A stretch of 64,000 bases of DNA from Curtobacterium sp. MCLR17_007. Its GTDB lineage: Bacteria > Actinomycetota > Actinomycetes > Actinomycetales > Microbacteriaceae. Below are positions 34,984-42,525 of the stretch, piece by piece. The stretch is taken from the NCBI RefSeq assembly GCF_003234655.2, contig NZ_CP126271.1, positions 1,798,001-1,862,000 of the forward strand, given 5' to 3'. Every line of letters starts with the position of its first letter. Position 1 is the stretch's first letter. Under the pieces are notes generated by a model, which was not told the DNA's origin, made no database searches, and saw only the letters and a program-made list of their open reading frames with translations. Both the position numbers and the translations under genes were made by a program.

Positions 34984-36491
34984 CGGGCCTCCAGGGTGGT
35001 GCTGTCGTCGTCTGCCGGACGGTCCTCGGTGAGGTCCGCCGTGGGCATGGTGAAGGTGACCGCCGTGCCGTCCGGGCGCACCGTGTGGTGCGGGACGGCG
35101 GTGGCGGCGGTCTCGAAGTCGGTGTGACCGGTGAGCAGGTGCGCGAGGCCGAAGAGCTCGACCGGGCGGCGCTGCTCCGGCGGCAGCGCGTGGAAGGCGC
35201 CGACGCTCGTGCCGGCACCGGCGGAGCGGAGCGCCTCGCGGAGCTCGACGAGCAGGGGACCGCCGTGGCGCCGGAGCGACTCGACGTCGATGTCGTCGAA
35301 GACGTCGTCGTCGGGTTCCTCGATGGGCGGCGGGACTGCCTCGGTGTCCGGGTCGTAGAAGCGTTCGCGGAGCGTGCCGACCTCGGCGACCGGGGGGAGG
35401 AGGCCGAGCGGGATCCGCTCCCGCGCACCGCCGGACTCCATCAGGGCGGCCATCCGGCGGTTCACGCTGCGGAGCACGGCGTCGAGCTCACGGTCCCGGA
35501 CGACGTCGTGCGCGACGATCTGGTCGCGGAGCGTGCCGGTGAGCAGGCGGCGCTGCGCGAGGACGTCCTCGATGCCCTGCCGGAGGATCACGACCGTGTT
35601 GCGGAACGTGCGGCGTTCGGCGGTGCTGAGCGACTCCGCGAAGGGGTGGTCGAGGATCGTGGCGATGTCCTCGCGCAGTCGCAGCAGCAGGGCGTCGTCG
35701 CGGAGCAGCTCGAAGGCGCCCTCGAACGCGCGGCCCTCGGGCGTGGCCTCCATCAGGGTGTCCGTGCGCGCCAGGTAGTCGTCCAGGATCTCGCCGATCG
35801 GACGGACCTCGTTCCGGAAGTCCTCCACGATCTCGCGGTGCATCGTCGCCACCGCTTCCTCGACGCGCTTGAAGTCGCTCGGGAGCTGGCGGATCAGGTC
35901 GGTGATGTTCGTGTAGCCGTCGCGCATCCGGTCGTCGTCCACCGCGGTGGGCTCGTCGCCGCTGGCGAGTCGATCACGCTCGGCCTGCAGCTCGGCGATC
36001 TGTGCGTCGAGCCGGCGGATCTGCACGTCGGGGTCCGGCTCGGCGCGGGCGGCCCAGCGGTGCACGGCGTCGACGATCATCGCCAGGCGGCTCTCGCTGA
36101 TCAGCGCCCGGTCCGAGGACAGGGCGTCCACGAGGCTCAGCGCTTCGAGGGCGTGGCTCGTGAGGGAGTACTGCTCGTCGCCGTCAGGGGAGTTCGAGCG
36201 GACGAGCCACTGTGCCGCGACCCACTCGCGGCAGAGCGCGCGGCCGGTCGGCCTGGTGTCGGGCTCGTCCTGCTGTTGCTGCTGCTGCGACTGCGTGTGT
36301 GCCTGCAGTCGGGCGACGTGCTCCTCGACCTGCAGGTGCATGCGGTCGGCGGGGACGTACTGCACGTCGCGGTCGAACACCGTGCGGAAGACGGCGAGCA
36401 CGACGGCGCTCGTCGGGCGGGACATCAGGCGGAGCGTCGGCCGGTCGAGCACCGCGCGCACGCGGGCGTACTCGAGGTCGACGTCGGTCAT
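34980..36491 (-). CDS. jetA: JetA: MukF-like kleisin (DUF3375) of a Wadjet-type system
   Basis: 503 residues. The N-terminal winged-helix region runs YARVRAVLDRPTLRLMSRPTS to RALCREWVAAQWLVRS, with a Gln-rich insertion, followed by SRLAMIVDAVHRWAARAEPDPDVQIRRLDAQIAELQAERDRL, a DUF3375 hallmark, and by DFKRVEEAVATMHREI. The C-terminal part (about 360-490) is the ATPase-contacting domain. ATG 36491 has AGGGG upstream. The alternative ATG 36524 lies right at the foot of the tRNA-Val terminator stem and is unlikely. Confidence 0.85.
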   Translation of the reverse strand: MTDVDLEYARVRAVLDRPTLRLMSRPTSAVVLAVFRTVFDRDVQYVPADRMHLQVEEHVARLQAHTQSQQQQQQDEPDTRPTGRALCREWVAAQWLVRSNSPDGDEQYSLTSHALEALSLVDALSSDRALISESRLAMIVDAVHRWAARAEPDPDVQIRRLDAQIAELQAERDRLASGDEPTAVDDDRMRDGYTNITDLIRQLPSDFKRVEEAVATMHREIVEDFRNEVRPIGEILDDYLARTDTLMEATPEGRAFEGAFELLRDDALLLRLREDIATILDHPFAESLSTAERRTFRNTVVILRQGIEDVLAQRRLLTGTLRDQIVAHDVVRDRELDAVLRSVNRRMAALMESGGARERIPLGLLPPVAEVGTLRERFYDPDTEAVPPPIEEPDDDVFDDIDVESLRRHGGPLLVELREALRSAGAGTSVGAFHALPPEQRRPVELFGLAHLLTGHTDFETAATAVPHHTVRPDGTAVTFTMPTADLTEDRPADDDSTTLEAR

Positions 36492-36527
36492 GCTGCCCCT
36501 GGTGGTCGGTCGGGTCGTGGTCATGCA

Positions 36528-36557
36528 AAGAGCCCGACGCGCTGGCGTCGGGCTCTT
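36528..36557 (-). terminator. Terminator of tRNA-Val(CAC)
   Basis: 13-bp stem (AAGAGCCCGACGC) with a 4-base loop, starting eight bases after the tRNA 3' end and followed by TTT on the minus strand. It separates the tRNA from jetA. Confidence 0.8.
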
Positions 36558-36564
36558 CGGGGTG

Positions 36565-36637
36565 TGGGCGATACCAGACTCGAACTGATGACCTCTTCGG
36601 TGTGAACGAAGCGCGCTACCAACTGCGCCAATCGCCC
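36565..36637 (-). tRNA. tRNA-Val (anticodon CAC)
   Basis: 73-base cloverleaf: acceptor GGGCGAT/ATCGCCC, anticodon stem CTTCG/CGAAG with loop TTCACAC, T loop TTCGAGT, discriminator A. CCA is not encoded. A -10 box TACTAT lies at 36664-36659 on the minus strand, 22 bases upstream. Confidence 0.95.
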
Positions 36638-36703
36638 CCTGCACTTGCGTGCGGATCGATAGTAGCGGATGTGGCCGGCGCTGCCGAACCGTGTGTCGCG
36701 CTC

Positions 36704-36738
36704 GCGCGTGGCGCGTGGCGCGTGGCGCGTGGCGCGCG
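36704..36738. repeat. 7-bp tandem repeat GCGCGTG
   Basis: Four perfect copies of GCGCGTG and one variant GCGCGCG in direct succession. Confidence 0.85.
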
Positions 36739-36823
36739 GCGGGTGGTCGGTCGGGCGGTCAGCTCGAGGTTGATCGCTTGGCGCGCGGAGACGTCCTCGC
36801 GCCATGCGGTCGAGCTCGAGCCG

Positions 36824-36879
36824 GGCGGCGAACCGCGAGCGCCCGGCGGCGAACCGCGAGCGCCCGGTGGCGAACGGCG
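36824..36879. repeat. 21-bp tandem repeat
   Basis: Two perfect 21-base copies beginning GGCGGCGAACCGCGAG and a partial third copy with two changes. Confidence 0.85.
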
Positions 36880-36972
36880 CTCCGGATCCGCCCGGCCTCA
36901 GGCCGGGACGGGCACTCGGCGCGCTGGGATCCCCGTGAACCCGGGGGACACGCCCGGTGAACGGGAGGGATT

Positions 36973-37002
36973 TTGGAGAAACCGCTCGGAGTCGGATAGA
37001 GT
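36973..37002 (+). promoter_or_regulatory. Promoter of the tRNA-Gly/Cys/Val cluster
   Basis: TTGGAG and TAGAGT separated by 18 bases; transcription would start about 45 bases before tRNA-Gly. Confidence 0.6.
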
Positions 37003-37056
37003 TCACGTCGTCGCCGCGAGAGCGGAGACGAACGGATGTGGCCCCGGTCACGCCGT

Positions 37057-37128
37057 GCGGATGTGGCGCAGTGGTAGCGCATCACCTTGCCAAGGTGAGG
37101 GTCGCGAGTTCGAATCTCGTCATCCGCT
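37057..37128 (+). tRNA. tRNA-Gly (anticodon GCC)
   Basis: 72 bases: acceptor GCGGATG/CATCCGC, anticodon stem TCACC/GGTGA with loop TTGCCAA, T loop TTCGAAT, discriminator T. CCA not encoded. The gene is repeated base for base at 61836. Confidence 0.95.
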
Positions 37129-37210
37129 CGAGTACCGGTTCCTTCGGGGACCGGTTTCTCACCAGAGGGTATCCCACCGTTCGGGTACTCACGGAGACGT
37201 GATCCTCGAT

Positions 37211-37281
37211 GGTGGGGTGGCCGAGAGGCTAGGCAGCGGCCTGCAAAGCCGTCCACGCGGGTTCGAATCCCGTCCCCACCT
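37211..37281 (+). tRNA. tRNA-Cys (anticodon GCA)
   Basis: 71 bases: acceptor GGTGGGG/CCCCACC, anticodon loop CTGCAAA, T loop TTCGAAT, discriminator T followed by an encoded CCA (to 37284). Confidence 0.95.
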
Positions 37282-37299
37282 CCACGGATGTCTCTCTCT

Positions 37300-37371
37300 G
37301 GGCGATTGGCGCAGCGGTAGCGCGCTTCCCTGACACGGAAGAGGTCACTGGTTCGATCCCAGTATCGCCCA
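37300..37371 (+). tRNA. tRNA-Val (anticodon GAC)
   Basis: 72 bases: acceptor GGGCGAT/ATCGCCC, anticodon stem CTTCC/GGAAG with loop CTGACAC, T loop TTCGATC, discriminator A followed by an encoded CCA (to 37374). A paralogue of the minus-strand tRNA-Val(CAC). Confidence 0.95.
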
Positions 37372-37377
37372 CCACGG

Positions 37378-37403
37378 AAAACCCCCGGCAGACCGGGGGT
37401 TTT
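37378..37403. terminator. Terminator of the tRNA cluster
   Basis: 11-bp perfect stem AAAACCCCCGG with CAGA loop, ending in TTTT on both strands, so it also serves the convergent HD gene. Confidence 0.9.
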
Positions 37404-37423
37404 CGTCGTTTCTGCCCCCAGGG

Positions 37424-37897
37424 CTACCGCGGCGTGGTCCCGAACTCGTCGAGGACGTCGCCCAGGGTCGTGCCGAGCAACACCGCCGTCCGTTCGTACT
37501 TGTCGTGCAGTCGCGTTCGGGTTGCCTGGTCGGGGATGGTCGCGAGCCGGGCTGGATCGGCGTTGTGGCTGACGTCGGCACGCTTCACCCGAGGGGCGAT
37601 CGGGTCGGCGAGCACCCGCGCCATCGAGTCGGCGAGCGTCTCCCCGCGCCGTTTCGTCATCGCGTCCACGGCCATGACCTGCTCGACCGTGAACCCCATC
37701 GACCGGAGTTCGGCGAGCGTCGTGTCCGTGTCCTCGACCACGTCGTGCAGCCAGCCGACGACCTGCTCGTCCTGGGTGGTCAGCCGGGCAGCGACCGCGG
37801 CGGGGTGCTCGATGTACGGCCGGCCCGCCTGGTCGACCTGCTGGGCATGCGCCCGGGTCGCCACGTCACGCGCCAGGGACTCCGGATCAGTCGTCAT
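37424..37897 (-). CDS. HD-domain protein, ppGpp-hydrolase (MESH1/SpoT HD)-like
   Basis: 157 residues, one HD domain. AHAQQVDQAGRPYIEHPAAVAARL at the start, GWLHDVVEDTDTTLAEL with the metal-binding His-Asp pair, and VKRADVSHNADPARL with the late Asp reproduce the metal and substrate site of SpoT/MESH1 hydrolases. There is no synthetase domain. Likely reaction: removal of pyrophosphate from (p)ppGpp or a related alarmone, inferred from the fold. ATG 37897. Divergent from the GAF-ANTAR pair. Confidence 0.75.
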   Translation of the reverse strand: MTTDPESLARDVATRAHAQQVDQAGRPYIEHPAAVAARLTTQDEQVVGWLHDVVEDTDTTLAELRSMGFTVEQVMAVDAMTKRRGETLADSMARVLADPIAPRVKRADVSHNADPARLATIPDQATRTRLHDKYERTAVLLGTTLGDVLDEFGTTPR

Positions 37898-38057
37898 GGG
37901 CTCAGCGTGCCACGACCACCCGACAGCACGACCACGCGGGCGGGACGTCGAGGTCACGGCCCGTCGGCACGGCGCCGATGCCGGTCGCCCCCTGGTGTAG
38001 CGTCGTGCTCGAGAACGTGCCCTGACCTCTGCACGGTGCTCTCCCGAGGAGGTCTCC

Positions 38058-38105
38058 ATGTGCATCTGTCCGCAAGGACAACCGTCGTTCGCGGGTCCGC
38101 GATGA
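38058..38105 (+). CDS. Possible 15-codon leader peptide before the GAF-ANTAR genes
   Basis: ATG 38058 lies five bases after an excellent GAGGAGG and reads MCICPQGQPSFAGPR, ending in a TGA that overlaps the ATG of the next gene (ATGA). The same ribosome-binding site could instead serve GTG 38060, which is in frame with the GAF protein and would extend it by 14 residues. A -10 box TAGCGT is at 37998. The two readings cannot be separated from sequence alone. Confidence 0.35.
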   Translation: MCICPQGQPSFAGPR

Positions 38106-38824
38106 GCCGGCCGGACGGGACGGGTTTCGTCGCGGCCATGACGGCGTTGTACCGCGCCGGGGAGCAGGACGACCTGTGCGCGCCCTTCCTCGCCGCGTTC
38201 CCCGTCGACAGCGTCGCGATCTCCACGCTCGGCGACCCACTCGGTTCCGAGACGGTCGGCGCCAGCGACGACTCCGCCGCGCGCTGGGACGAGATCCAGC
38301 TCGACCTCGGCGAGGGCCCGTGCTGGGAGGCACTGGACCGCGGGGCACCGGTCCTGGTGCCGGACCTGCAGGACACCGAGACCGTGCGGTGGCCGCTGGC
38401 ACTGCATGCGCTCCGAGCGACCCAGCTCGGAGCGGTGTTCGCGTTCCCCATGCACGTGGGCCCGATCCCGGTCGGCGCGGTCGACCTCTTCGGGAGGGCA
38501 TCCGTGTCCCTCCGGCCCTCGGTCGTCGAGGACGCGGTCACCATGACCGGCCTCGTCGCCCGACACGTCCTGCACCGGGCCCTGGTGCGGACTGAGCGTG
38601 CCGAAGAGGGCACGTGGAACACTGGGAGCAGTTCCGGGCGGTACTCGCGACGCGAGGTGCACCAAGCCTCCGGGATGATCGCGGCACAGACCGGGGCCGG
38701 AGCCGCAGATTCCCTGTTGCTCTTGCGGGCGTTCGCACACACGGCCGGACGACCGGTCCTGGAACTGGCCGCGGACGTGATCGCCGGGCGCGTGGACTTC
38801 ACGGACCACGACGAGCACGAATGA
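38102..38824 (+). CDS. GAF-ANTAR domain regulator 1
   Basis: 240 residues. The GAF sensor domain spans about 10-155 with DLGEGPCWEALDRGAPVLVPDL and AVFAFPMHVGPIPVGAVDLF. An ANTAR RNA-binding three-helix domain follows at about 175-235 (REVHQASGMIAAQTGAGAADSLLLLRAFAHTAGRPVLELAADVI). ANTAR proteins stop transcription termination by binding paired RNA hairpins. The signal is unknown. The start codon is ATG 38102 or, using the only ribosome-binding site, GTG 38060. The stop overlaps a start codon of the next gene. Confidence 0.85.
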   Translation: MSRPDGTGFVAAMTALYRAGEQDDLCAPFLAAFPVDSVAISTLGDPLGSETVGASDDSAARWDEIQLDLGEGPCWEALDRGAPVLVPDLQDTETVRWPLALHALRATQLGAVFAFPMHVGPIPVGAVDLFGRASVSLRPSVVEDAVTMTGLVARHVLHRALVRTERAEEGTWNTGSSSGRYSRREVHQASGMIAAQTGAGAADSLLLLRAFAHTAGRPVLELAADVIAGRVDFTDHDEHE

Positions 38825-38841
38825 GCGGGAAGGAACCCACC

Positions 38842-39609
38842 ATGGCGCGGACCCGAGAACAGCACCTCGTCGACACGTTCGTCACGCTCACCGACACCCT
38901 CGTCTCGGAGTACGACACCGTCGACCTGCTGCAGACGCTCGTCGACAACGCCGCCGCCCTGTTCGACGCGTCGGCGGCGGGCATCCTGCTGGTCAACGAG
39001 CAGCAGGAGCTCGAGGTCATCGCCTCGACGAGTGAGCGCAGCACGTTCATCGGCCTGATGCAGCTGGACGCCGGCGAAGGGCCATGTGTCGAGGCCTTCA
39101 CGAGCGGCATGACCGTGATCGTCGAGGACGCACGTTCGATGCGCCGTCGATGGCCGCGCTTCGCCGAGCTGTCCGCCGAGCTCGGGTACGCGTCGGTCCA
39201 CTCGATCCCGCTCCGGCTGCGCGACACGACACTCGGCTCGATGAACCTGTTCCGCGAATCCGAGGGCACGCTGAACCGGAACGACGCCGTCGCTGCGCGG
39301 GCACTCACCGATGTGGCCACGATCAGCATCTTGCAGCAGCGGTCGGCCGAACAGGCCGTCCTGGTGCAGGAGCAGCTCAAGCGGGCCCTTGAGAGCCGGG
39401 TGTCGATCGAGCAGGCCAAGGGCTTCCTGGCGCACACCTACCGGCTCGACCTGGACACCGCGTTCGACGTGCTCCGCAAGTACGCTCGGTCGCACCAGTC
39501 ACGGATCGCCGAGGTCGCGCGGGACGTCGTCAACCGGGTCATCGTCATCCCGCCGCCGACCGCGCCTGACCCGCAATCCGAGTCCGAGTCCGAGTCCGAA
39601 GGACGCTGA
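38842..39609 (+). CDS. GAF-ANTAR domain regulator 2
   Basis: 255 residues with the same architecture: GAF domain about 20-165 (VDNAAALFDASAAGILLVNE, LDAGEGPCVEAFTSGMTVIVED, LGSMNLFRE) and ANTAR domain about 180-240 (SRVSIEQAKGFLAHTYRLDLDTAFDVLRKYARSH). The C-terminus ends in a Ser-Glu tandem SESESESEGR. ATG 38842 has AAGGA upstream; ATG 38821 overlaps the previous stop and is possible. The pair is likely co-transcribed and arose by duplication, although the GAF domains have diverged. Confidence 0.85.
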   Translation: MARTREQHLVDTFVTLTDTLVSEYDTVDLLQTLVDNAAALFDASAAGILLVNEQQELEVIASTSERSTFIGLMQLDAGEGPCVEAFTSGMTVIVEDARSMRRRWPRFAELSAELGYASVHSIPLRLRDTTLGSMNLFRESEGTLNRNDAVAARALTDVATISILQQRSAEQAVLVQEQLKRALESRVSIEQAKGFLAHTYRLDLDTAFDVLRKYARSHQSRIAEVARDVVNRVIVIPPPTAPDPQSESESESEGR

Positions 39610-39700
39610 CCCGCGCGACCCGCCTGGCAGACGAGACCGGCCGGGCGCGGGATCAGAAGTCGCGCCCGACCGGTGGCTCGTGGTGGGTGACGCGACGCCG

Positions 39701-39716
39701 CCGGCAGTGCTGCCGG
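39701..39716 (+). terminator. Short hairpin after the GAF-ANTAR genes
   Basis: CCGGCAG/CTGCCGG with a 2-base gap, 92 bases after the stop. Weak as a terminator, since no T run follows. Confidence 0.35.
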
Positions 39717-39760
39717 GGGAGCCGTCGTCCCCGCTCGTCAACGGACCCGACTGCCGTCGC

Positions 39761-39811
39761 AGCGACACGGTCGTGTCAGCGACACGGTCGTGTCAGCAAG
39801 ACGTTCGTGTC
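39761..39811. repeat. Three 17-bp tandem palindromic units
   Basis: Two perfect copies of AGCGACACGGTCGTGTC and one diverged copy. Each perfect copy contains the dyad GACACG-GT-CGTGTC. They lie in the 291-bp gap between the GAF-ANTAR genes and the end of the convergent araC gene, a gap otherwise without a gene. Confidence 0.8.
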
Positions 39812-39900
39812 ATCGACGCAGGTGGTTCCGGCGGCCGGGGACTGGGGCTGCTGGCAGCAACGCTAGAGGTGTCCGCCCGGCGGCGCAAGATCCAGTTCAG

Positions 39901-40845
39901 TCAGTCCCGCCCACGCCGCAACGTGTCGCTCGGCCGCTCGCCGAACCGGTCCCCGTAGGCGCTCGCGAAGCGGCCGAGGTGGTTGAACTGCCAGTCGCGG
40001 GCGACGTCGGCCACGGTCGCAGACTCACCGTCCTCGAGCTCGCGACGGGCACCGTCGAGACGCAGGTCGCGCAGGTACTTCGTCGGGGTGGTCTCGAGGT
40101 CACGCGCGAAGGCGTTCTGCAGCCCGCGCACGCTCAGGCCCGACGCTTCGGCGAGGTCGTCGAGCGTCAGGGGGGACCGGGCCTCGTGGTGCATGAGGTC
40201 GACGGCGCGGGCGACCGACGACGAGGTCATGCTCGGCGCGGCGCGGACGGGGAAGGTCCCGACGACGGCGTCGGCGACGCGGGCGTTGAGGATCGCACGC
40301 TCGGTGCCGGTCACGGACGCCGCGGTCAGGTCGGGCGTCGACCGCCGGAGTTCTGCCTGCAGGCGTCGGAGGGCGTCCGTCCCGTCGGGCTCCTCGTCGA
40401 AGACGAGGGGACCGCGCAGGTGGATGCCCCGATCCGCCAGGGCTCGGCGCAGCAGCCCCTCGGACAGGTGCAGCATCGAGACCTTGCGCGTGTCGGCCGA
40501 GAAGTCGTAGACGACGCTGCCGGACAGCAGCATCGGACGGCCGGGCGTGGCGGTCCGCGTGTCGGCCGCCTCCGGGGTGATCGTCGCGGTGCCGTCGCCG
40601 ATCCAGAAGACGATGTGGTCACGACGTGGTTGCATGCGCCCGACCCGCGTACCCTCGACCGTGGCACCGCGCATGGACAGGTCGGCGTCGCCGGCGCCGG
40701 CGTACTGGAACTGGTCGAGGGACCCGTCCACCCCGTCGGCGAGCCCGTAGGTCGCCTCGAGCTCTGCGCCGCGGTGCTCACTGACCGTCTCCACCCGGTA
40801 CCTCCGGAAGGTGGGCGGCCGTTCCGGGAGCGGCATCGCCGTCAC
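39901..40845 (-). CDS. AraC family transcriptional regulator
   Basis: 314 residues. The C-terminal AraC DNA-binding domain (about 205-312) has both helix-turn-helix motifs: [38 protein letters not shown] and [34 protein letters not shown]. The N-terminal part resembles the cupin-like AraC-binding/TF220 domain. GTG 40845 is used because AGGA lies ten bases upstream; ATG 40836 is a close alternative. The nearest genes are the ABC operon 155 bases upstream, in the same direction, so it may be partly co-transcribed. Confidence 0.85.
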   Translation of the reverse strand: MTAMPLPERPPTFRRYRVETVSEHRGAELEATYGLADGVDGSLDQFQYAGAGDADLSMRGATVEGTRVGRMQPRRDHIVFWIGDGTATITPEAADTRTATPGRPMLLSGSVVYDFSADTRKVSMLHLSEGLLRRALADRGIHLRGPLVFDEEPDGTDALRRLQAELRRSTPDLTAASVTGTERAILNARVADAVVGTFPVRAAPSMTSSSVARAVDLMHHEARSPLTLDDLAEASGLSVRGLQNAFARDLETTPTKYLRDLRLDGARRELEDGESATVADVARDWQFNHLGRFASAYGDRFGERPSDTLRRGRD

Positions 40846-40868
40846 GGGCTCATCCTGACACGGCGGGT

Positions 40869-40919
40869 GTCCGGACCGCGACCCGCGTCCACGGGGTGTC
40901 GCGTCCGCGCGGTCCGGAC
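40869..40919. promoter_or_regulatory. 12-bp inverted repeat upstream of araC
   Basis: Arms GTCCGGACCGCG and CGCGGTCCGGAC, 27 bases apart, in the araC promoter region. It could be an operator or part of the ABC-operon terminator structure. Confidence 0.4.
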
Positions 40920-40930
40920 GCGACCCGGTG

Positions 40931-40975
40931 CCGGACGGGAGGCCCGGTGTCGGCCCGCCCCGCGCCTCCAGTCCG
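40931..40975 (-). terminator. Hairpin after the ABC operon, GGACGGGAGGC family
   Basis: CCGGAC, one mismatch, GGAGGC pair with GCCTCC and GTCCGG across a 19-base loop, 25 bases downstream of the last ABC gene. A less perfect member of the repeat family seen at 1335 and 30626. Confidence 0.5.
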
Positions 40976-40999
40976 GTCGTGGGTCACGCCGGACGCGCG

Positions 41000-41662
41000 T
41001 CATCGCGCGATCTCGACCACGCGTGTGGCCCGGTCGACGAACGCGTCGTCCGACGTGGTGACGACGGCGGCGAGGCCGGTGTGCTCGACGAGGTCCACGA
41101 CGAGGTCGACGATGCCGGCGGCCGTCGCGCTGTCGAGCTGCGCCGTCGGCTCGTCGGCGAGCAGCAGGCCCGGGCGGCCGACGACGGCGCGGGCGATCCC
41201 GACCCGCTGCTGCTGCCCGCCGGAGAGCTCATCGGGCCGCTGGTGCTCGTGGCCGCTGAGGCCGACCCGCGCCAGGGCGTCGGCGACCGCGGCGTCGCGC
41301 TGGACGGGGTCGGTGCGCCGGATGCGGAGCGGCACCTCGACGTTCTCGGCGGCGGTGAGCACGGGCAGCAGCGCGAAGTCCTGGAACACGATCGCGAGCC
41401 GGTCGCGGCGGAGCGCGCGGAGTTCGTCGTCCCCCTGGGTCGACAGGTCCGTGCCGTCCAGGGCGACCGTGCCGCGTGTCGGCCGTTCGAGGCCCGCGAA
41501 CAGCCGGAGGAGCGACGACTTGCCCGAGCCGGAGGCACCGCGGACCACGACGAGCTCGCCTCGGTCGGCGCGCAGGTCCACGTCGTGCAGGACGCGCAGC
41601 GTGCCGGCCCCCGTGACGACGTCGAACCCGACCCCGGAGGCGTCGAGCACGGGCGCGGTCAC
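41000..41662 (-). CDS. ABC transporter ATP-binding protein (MacB/LolD-like)
   Basis: 220 residues, one canonical nucleotide-binding domain: Walker [10 protein letters not shown] near residue 43, signature [15 protein letters not shown], Walker [13 protein letters not shown]. It groups with the MacB/LolD ATPases that drive FtsX-type permeases by mechanotransmission. Last gene of a four-gene operon; GTG overlaps the previous stop. Confidence 0.9.
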   Translation of the reverse strand: MTAPVLDASGVGFDVVTGAGTLRVLHDVDLRADRGELVVVRGASGSGKSSLLRLFAGLERPTRGTVALDGTDLSTQGDDELRALRRDRLAIVFQDFALLPVLTAAENVEVPLRIRRTDPVQRDAAVADALARVGLSGHEHQRPDELSGGQQQRVGIARAVVGRPGLLLADEPTAQLDSATAAGIVDLVVDLVEHTGLAAVVTTSDDAFVDRATRVVEIAR

Positions 41663-42525
41663 CGTGCCACCTCGTCGTCGCCGCGCCGCAGCAGGACGTG
41701 GTCGTCCTGCAGGGACAGGCGGACGCGGTCCCGCAGTCCGAGCGCCCGCTGGAAGGACTCCGGGAGCTGCAGCCGACCGGCGTCGTCGATGACGGCGAAC
41801 TCCTCACCCGACGCGTCGCCGAGGTCGTCGCGGATCGTCTCCGTCGATGTCCGACCGTCGCGGATCCGCACGGTCCGACGCACCTGCTCGGCAACCGTCT
41901 GGTCGTGCGTGACGATGAGCACCGTGACGCCCTCGTGCTCGTTGACCGCCCGCATGGTCGCGAGCACGGCGCGGGCAGCGTCGCGGTCGAGCGCTCCCGT
42001 CGGCTCGTCAGCCAGCAGGACGCGCGGTCGGTTGGCGAGGGCGACCGCGATCGCGGCGAGCTGCTGGACACCACCGGCGAGCGCCTCGGGCAGGCGGTCG
42101 GCTTCGTCGGCGATCCTGACCAGGTCGAGCACGGTGCGGACTCGGTCCGTGCGTTCCTGGCCGCGAACGCCCGCGACGGTGAGCACCGCGGCGACGTTCT
42201 CCGCCACGGTCAGGTACGGCACGAGGTTCCGGGAGGTCTGCTGCCAGACGAAGCCGACCGCGCTGCGGTGGAACGCCGTGCGGCCGCGACGGTCCAGGGC
42301 GCCGAGGTCCACGTCCGCCACGACGGCCTGTCCGGCTGAGGGCGCGTCGAGGCCGGACAGGATCCCGAGCAGGGTCGACTTGCCGCTGCCCGATGCCCCG
42401 ACGAGCGCGACCATCTCGCCGGACCGGACCACGAGGGTGAGGCCCTGCAGGGCCTGGACCTCCACGTCGCGGGAGCGGTAGATGCGCACGAGGTCGCGGC
42501 AGACGATGTCGGGTGTGGTGCTCAT
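41659..42525 (-). CDS. ABC transporter ATP-binding protein with C-terminal AbrB-like domain
   Basis: 288 residues. Walker [10 protein letters not shown] at 43-51 and Walker [12 protein letters not shown] with Asp173-Glu174 are normal. The signature motif is changed from LSGGQ to LAGGVQQ at 149-155, and the usual following Arg is lost. After the ATPase, residues 241-285 ([20 protein letters not shown] through VLLRRGDD) have the pattern of a SpoVT/AbrB swapped-hairpin fold, normally a DNA-binding dimer module. ATG 42525 has GGGAGG upstream. Probably pairs with the canonical ATPase as a heterodimer. Confidence 0.8.
   Translation of the reverse strand: MSTTPDIVCRDLVRIYRSRDVEVQALQGLTLVVRSGEMVALVGASGSGKSTLLGILSGLDAPSAGQAVVADVDLGALDRRGRTAFHRSAVGFVWQQTSRNLVPYLTVAENVAAVLTVAGVRGQERTDRVRTVLDLVRIADEADRLPEALAGGVQQLAAIAVALANRPRVLLADEPTGALDRDAARAVLATMRAVNEHEGVTVLIVTHDQTVAEQVRRTVRIRDGRTSTETIRDDLGDASGEEFAVIDDAGRLQLPESFQRALGLRDRVRLSLQDDHVLLRRGDDEVAR

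Larger units (their letters stand above)
36638..37056. other. Divergent tRNA promoter region with minisatellites; no gene seen
   Basis: 419 bases between two divergent tRNA genes. It contains the -10 TACTAT of tRNA-Val(CAC), a 7-bp tandem repeat, a 21-bp tandem repeat and, at the right end, the promoter of the tRNA-Gly-Cys-Val cluster. The open frames across it are out of register with any known protein, so I call none. Confidence 0.6.

Noticed and set aside
30803..36637. jetABC as a genomic island inserted at tRNA-Val(CAC)
   Set aside because: No integrase and no direct repeat of the tRNA 3' end was found at the far side of the locus; the tRNA keeps its own terminator next to jetA.
36491..36644. 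Longer jetA starting at 36524 or upstream within the tRNA
   Set aside because: The region holds the tRNA and its terminator stem, and ATG 36491 has its own ribosome-binding site.
39761..39811. ANTAR target RNA for the neighbouring regulators
   Set aside because: The palindromes would form tight 2-4 base loops, not the two hexanucleotide loops needed for ANTAR binding.
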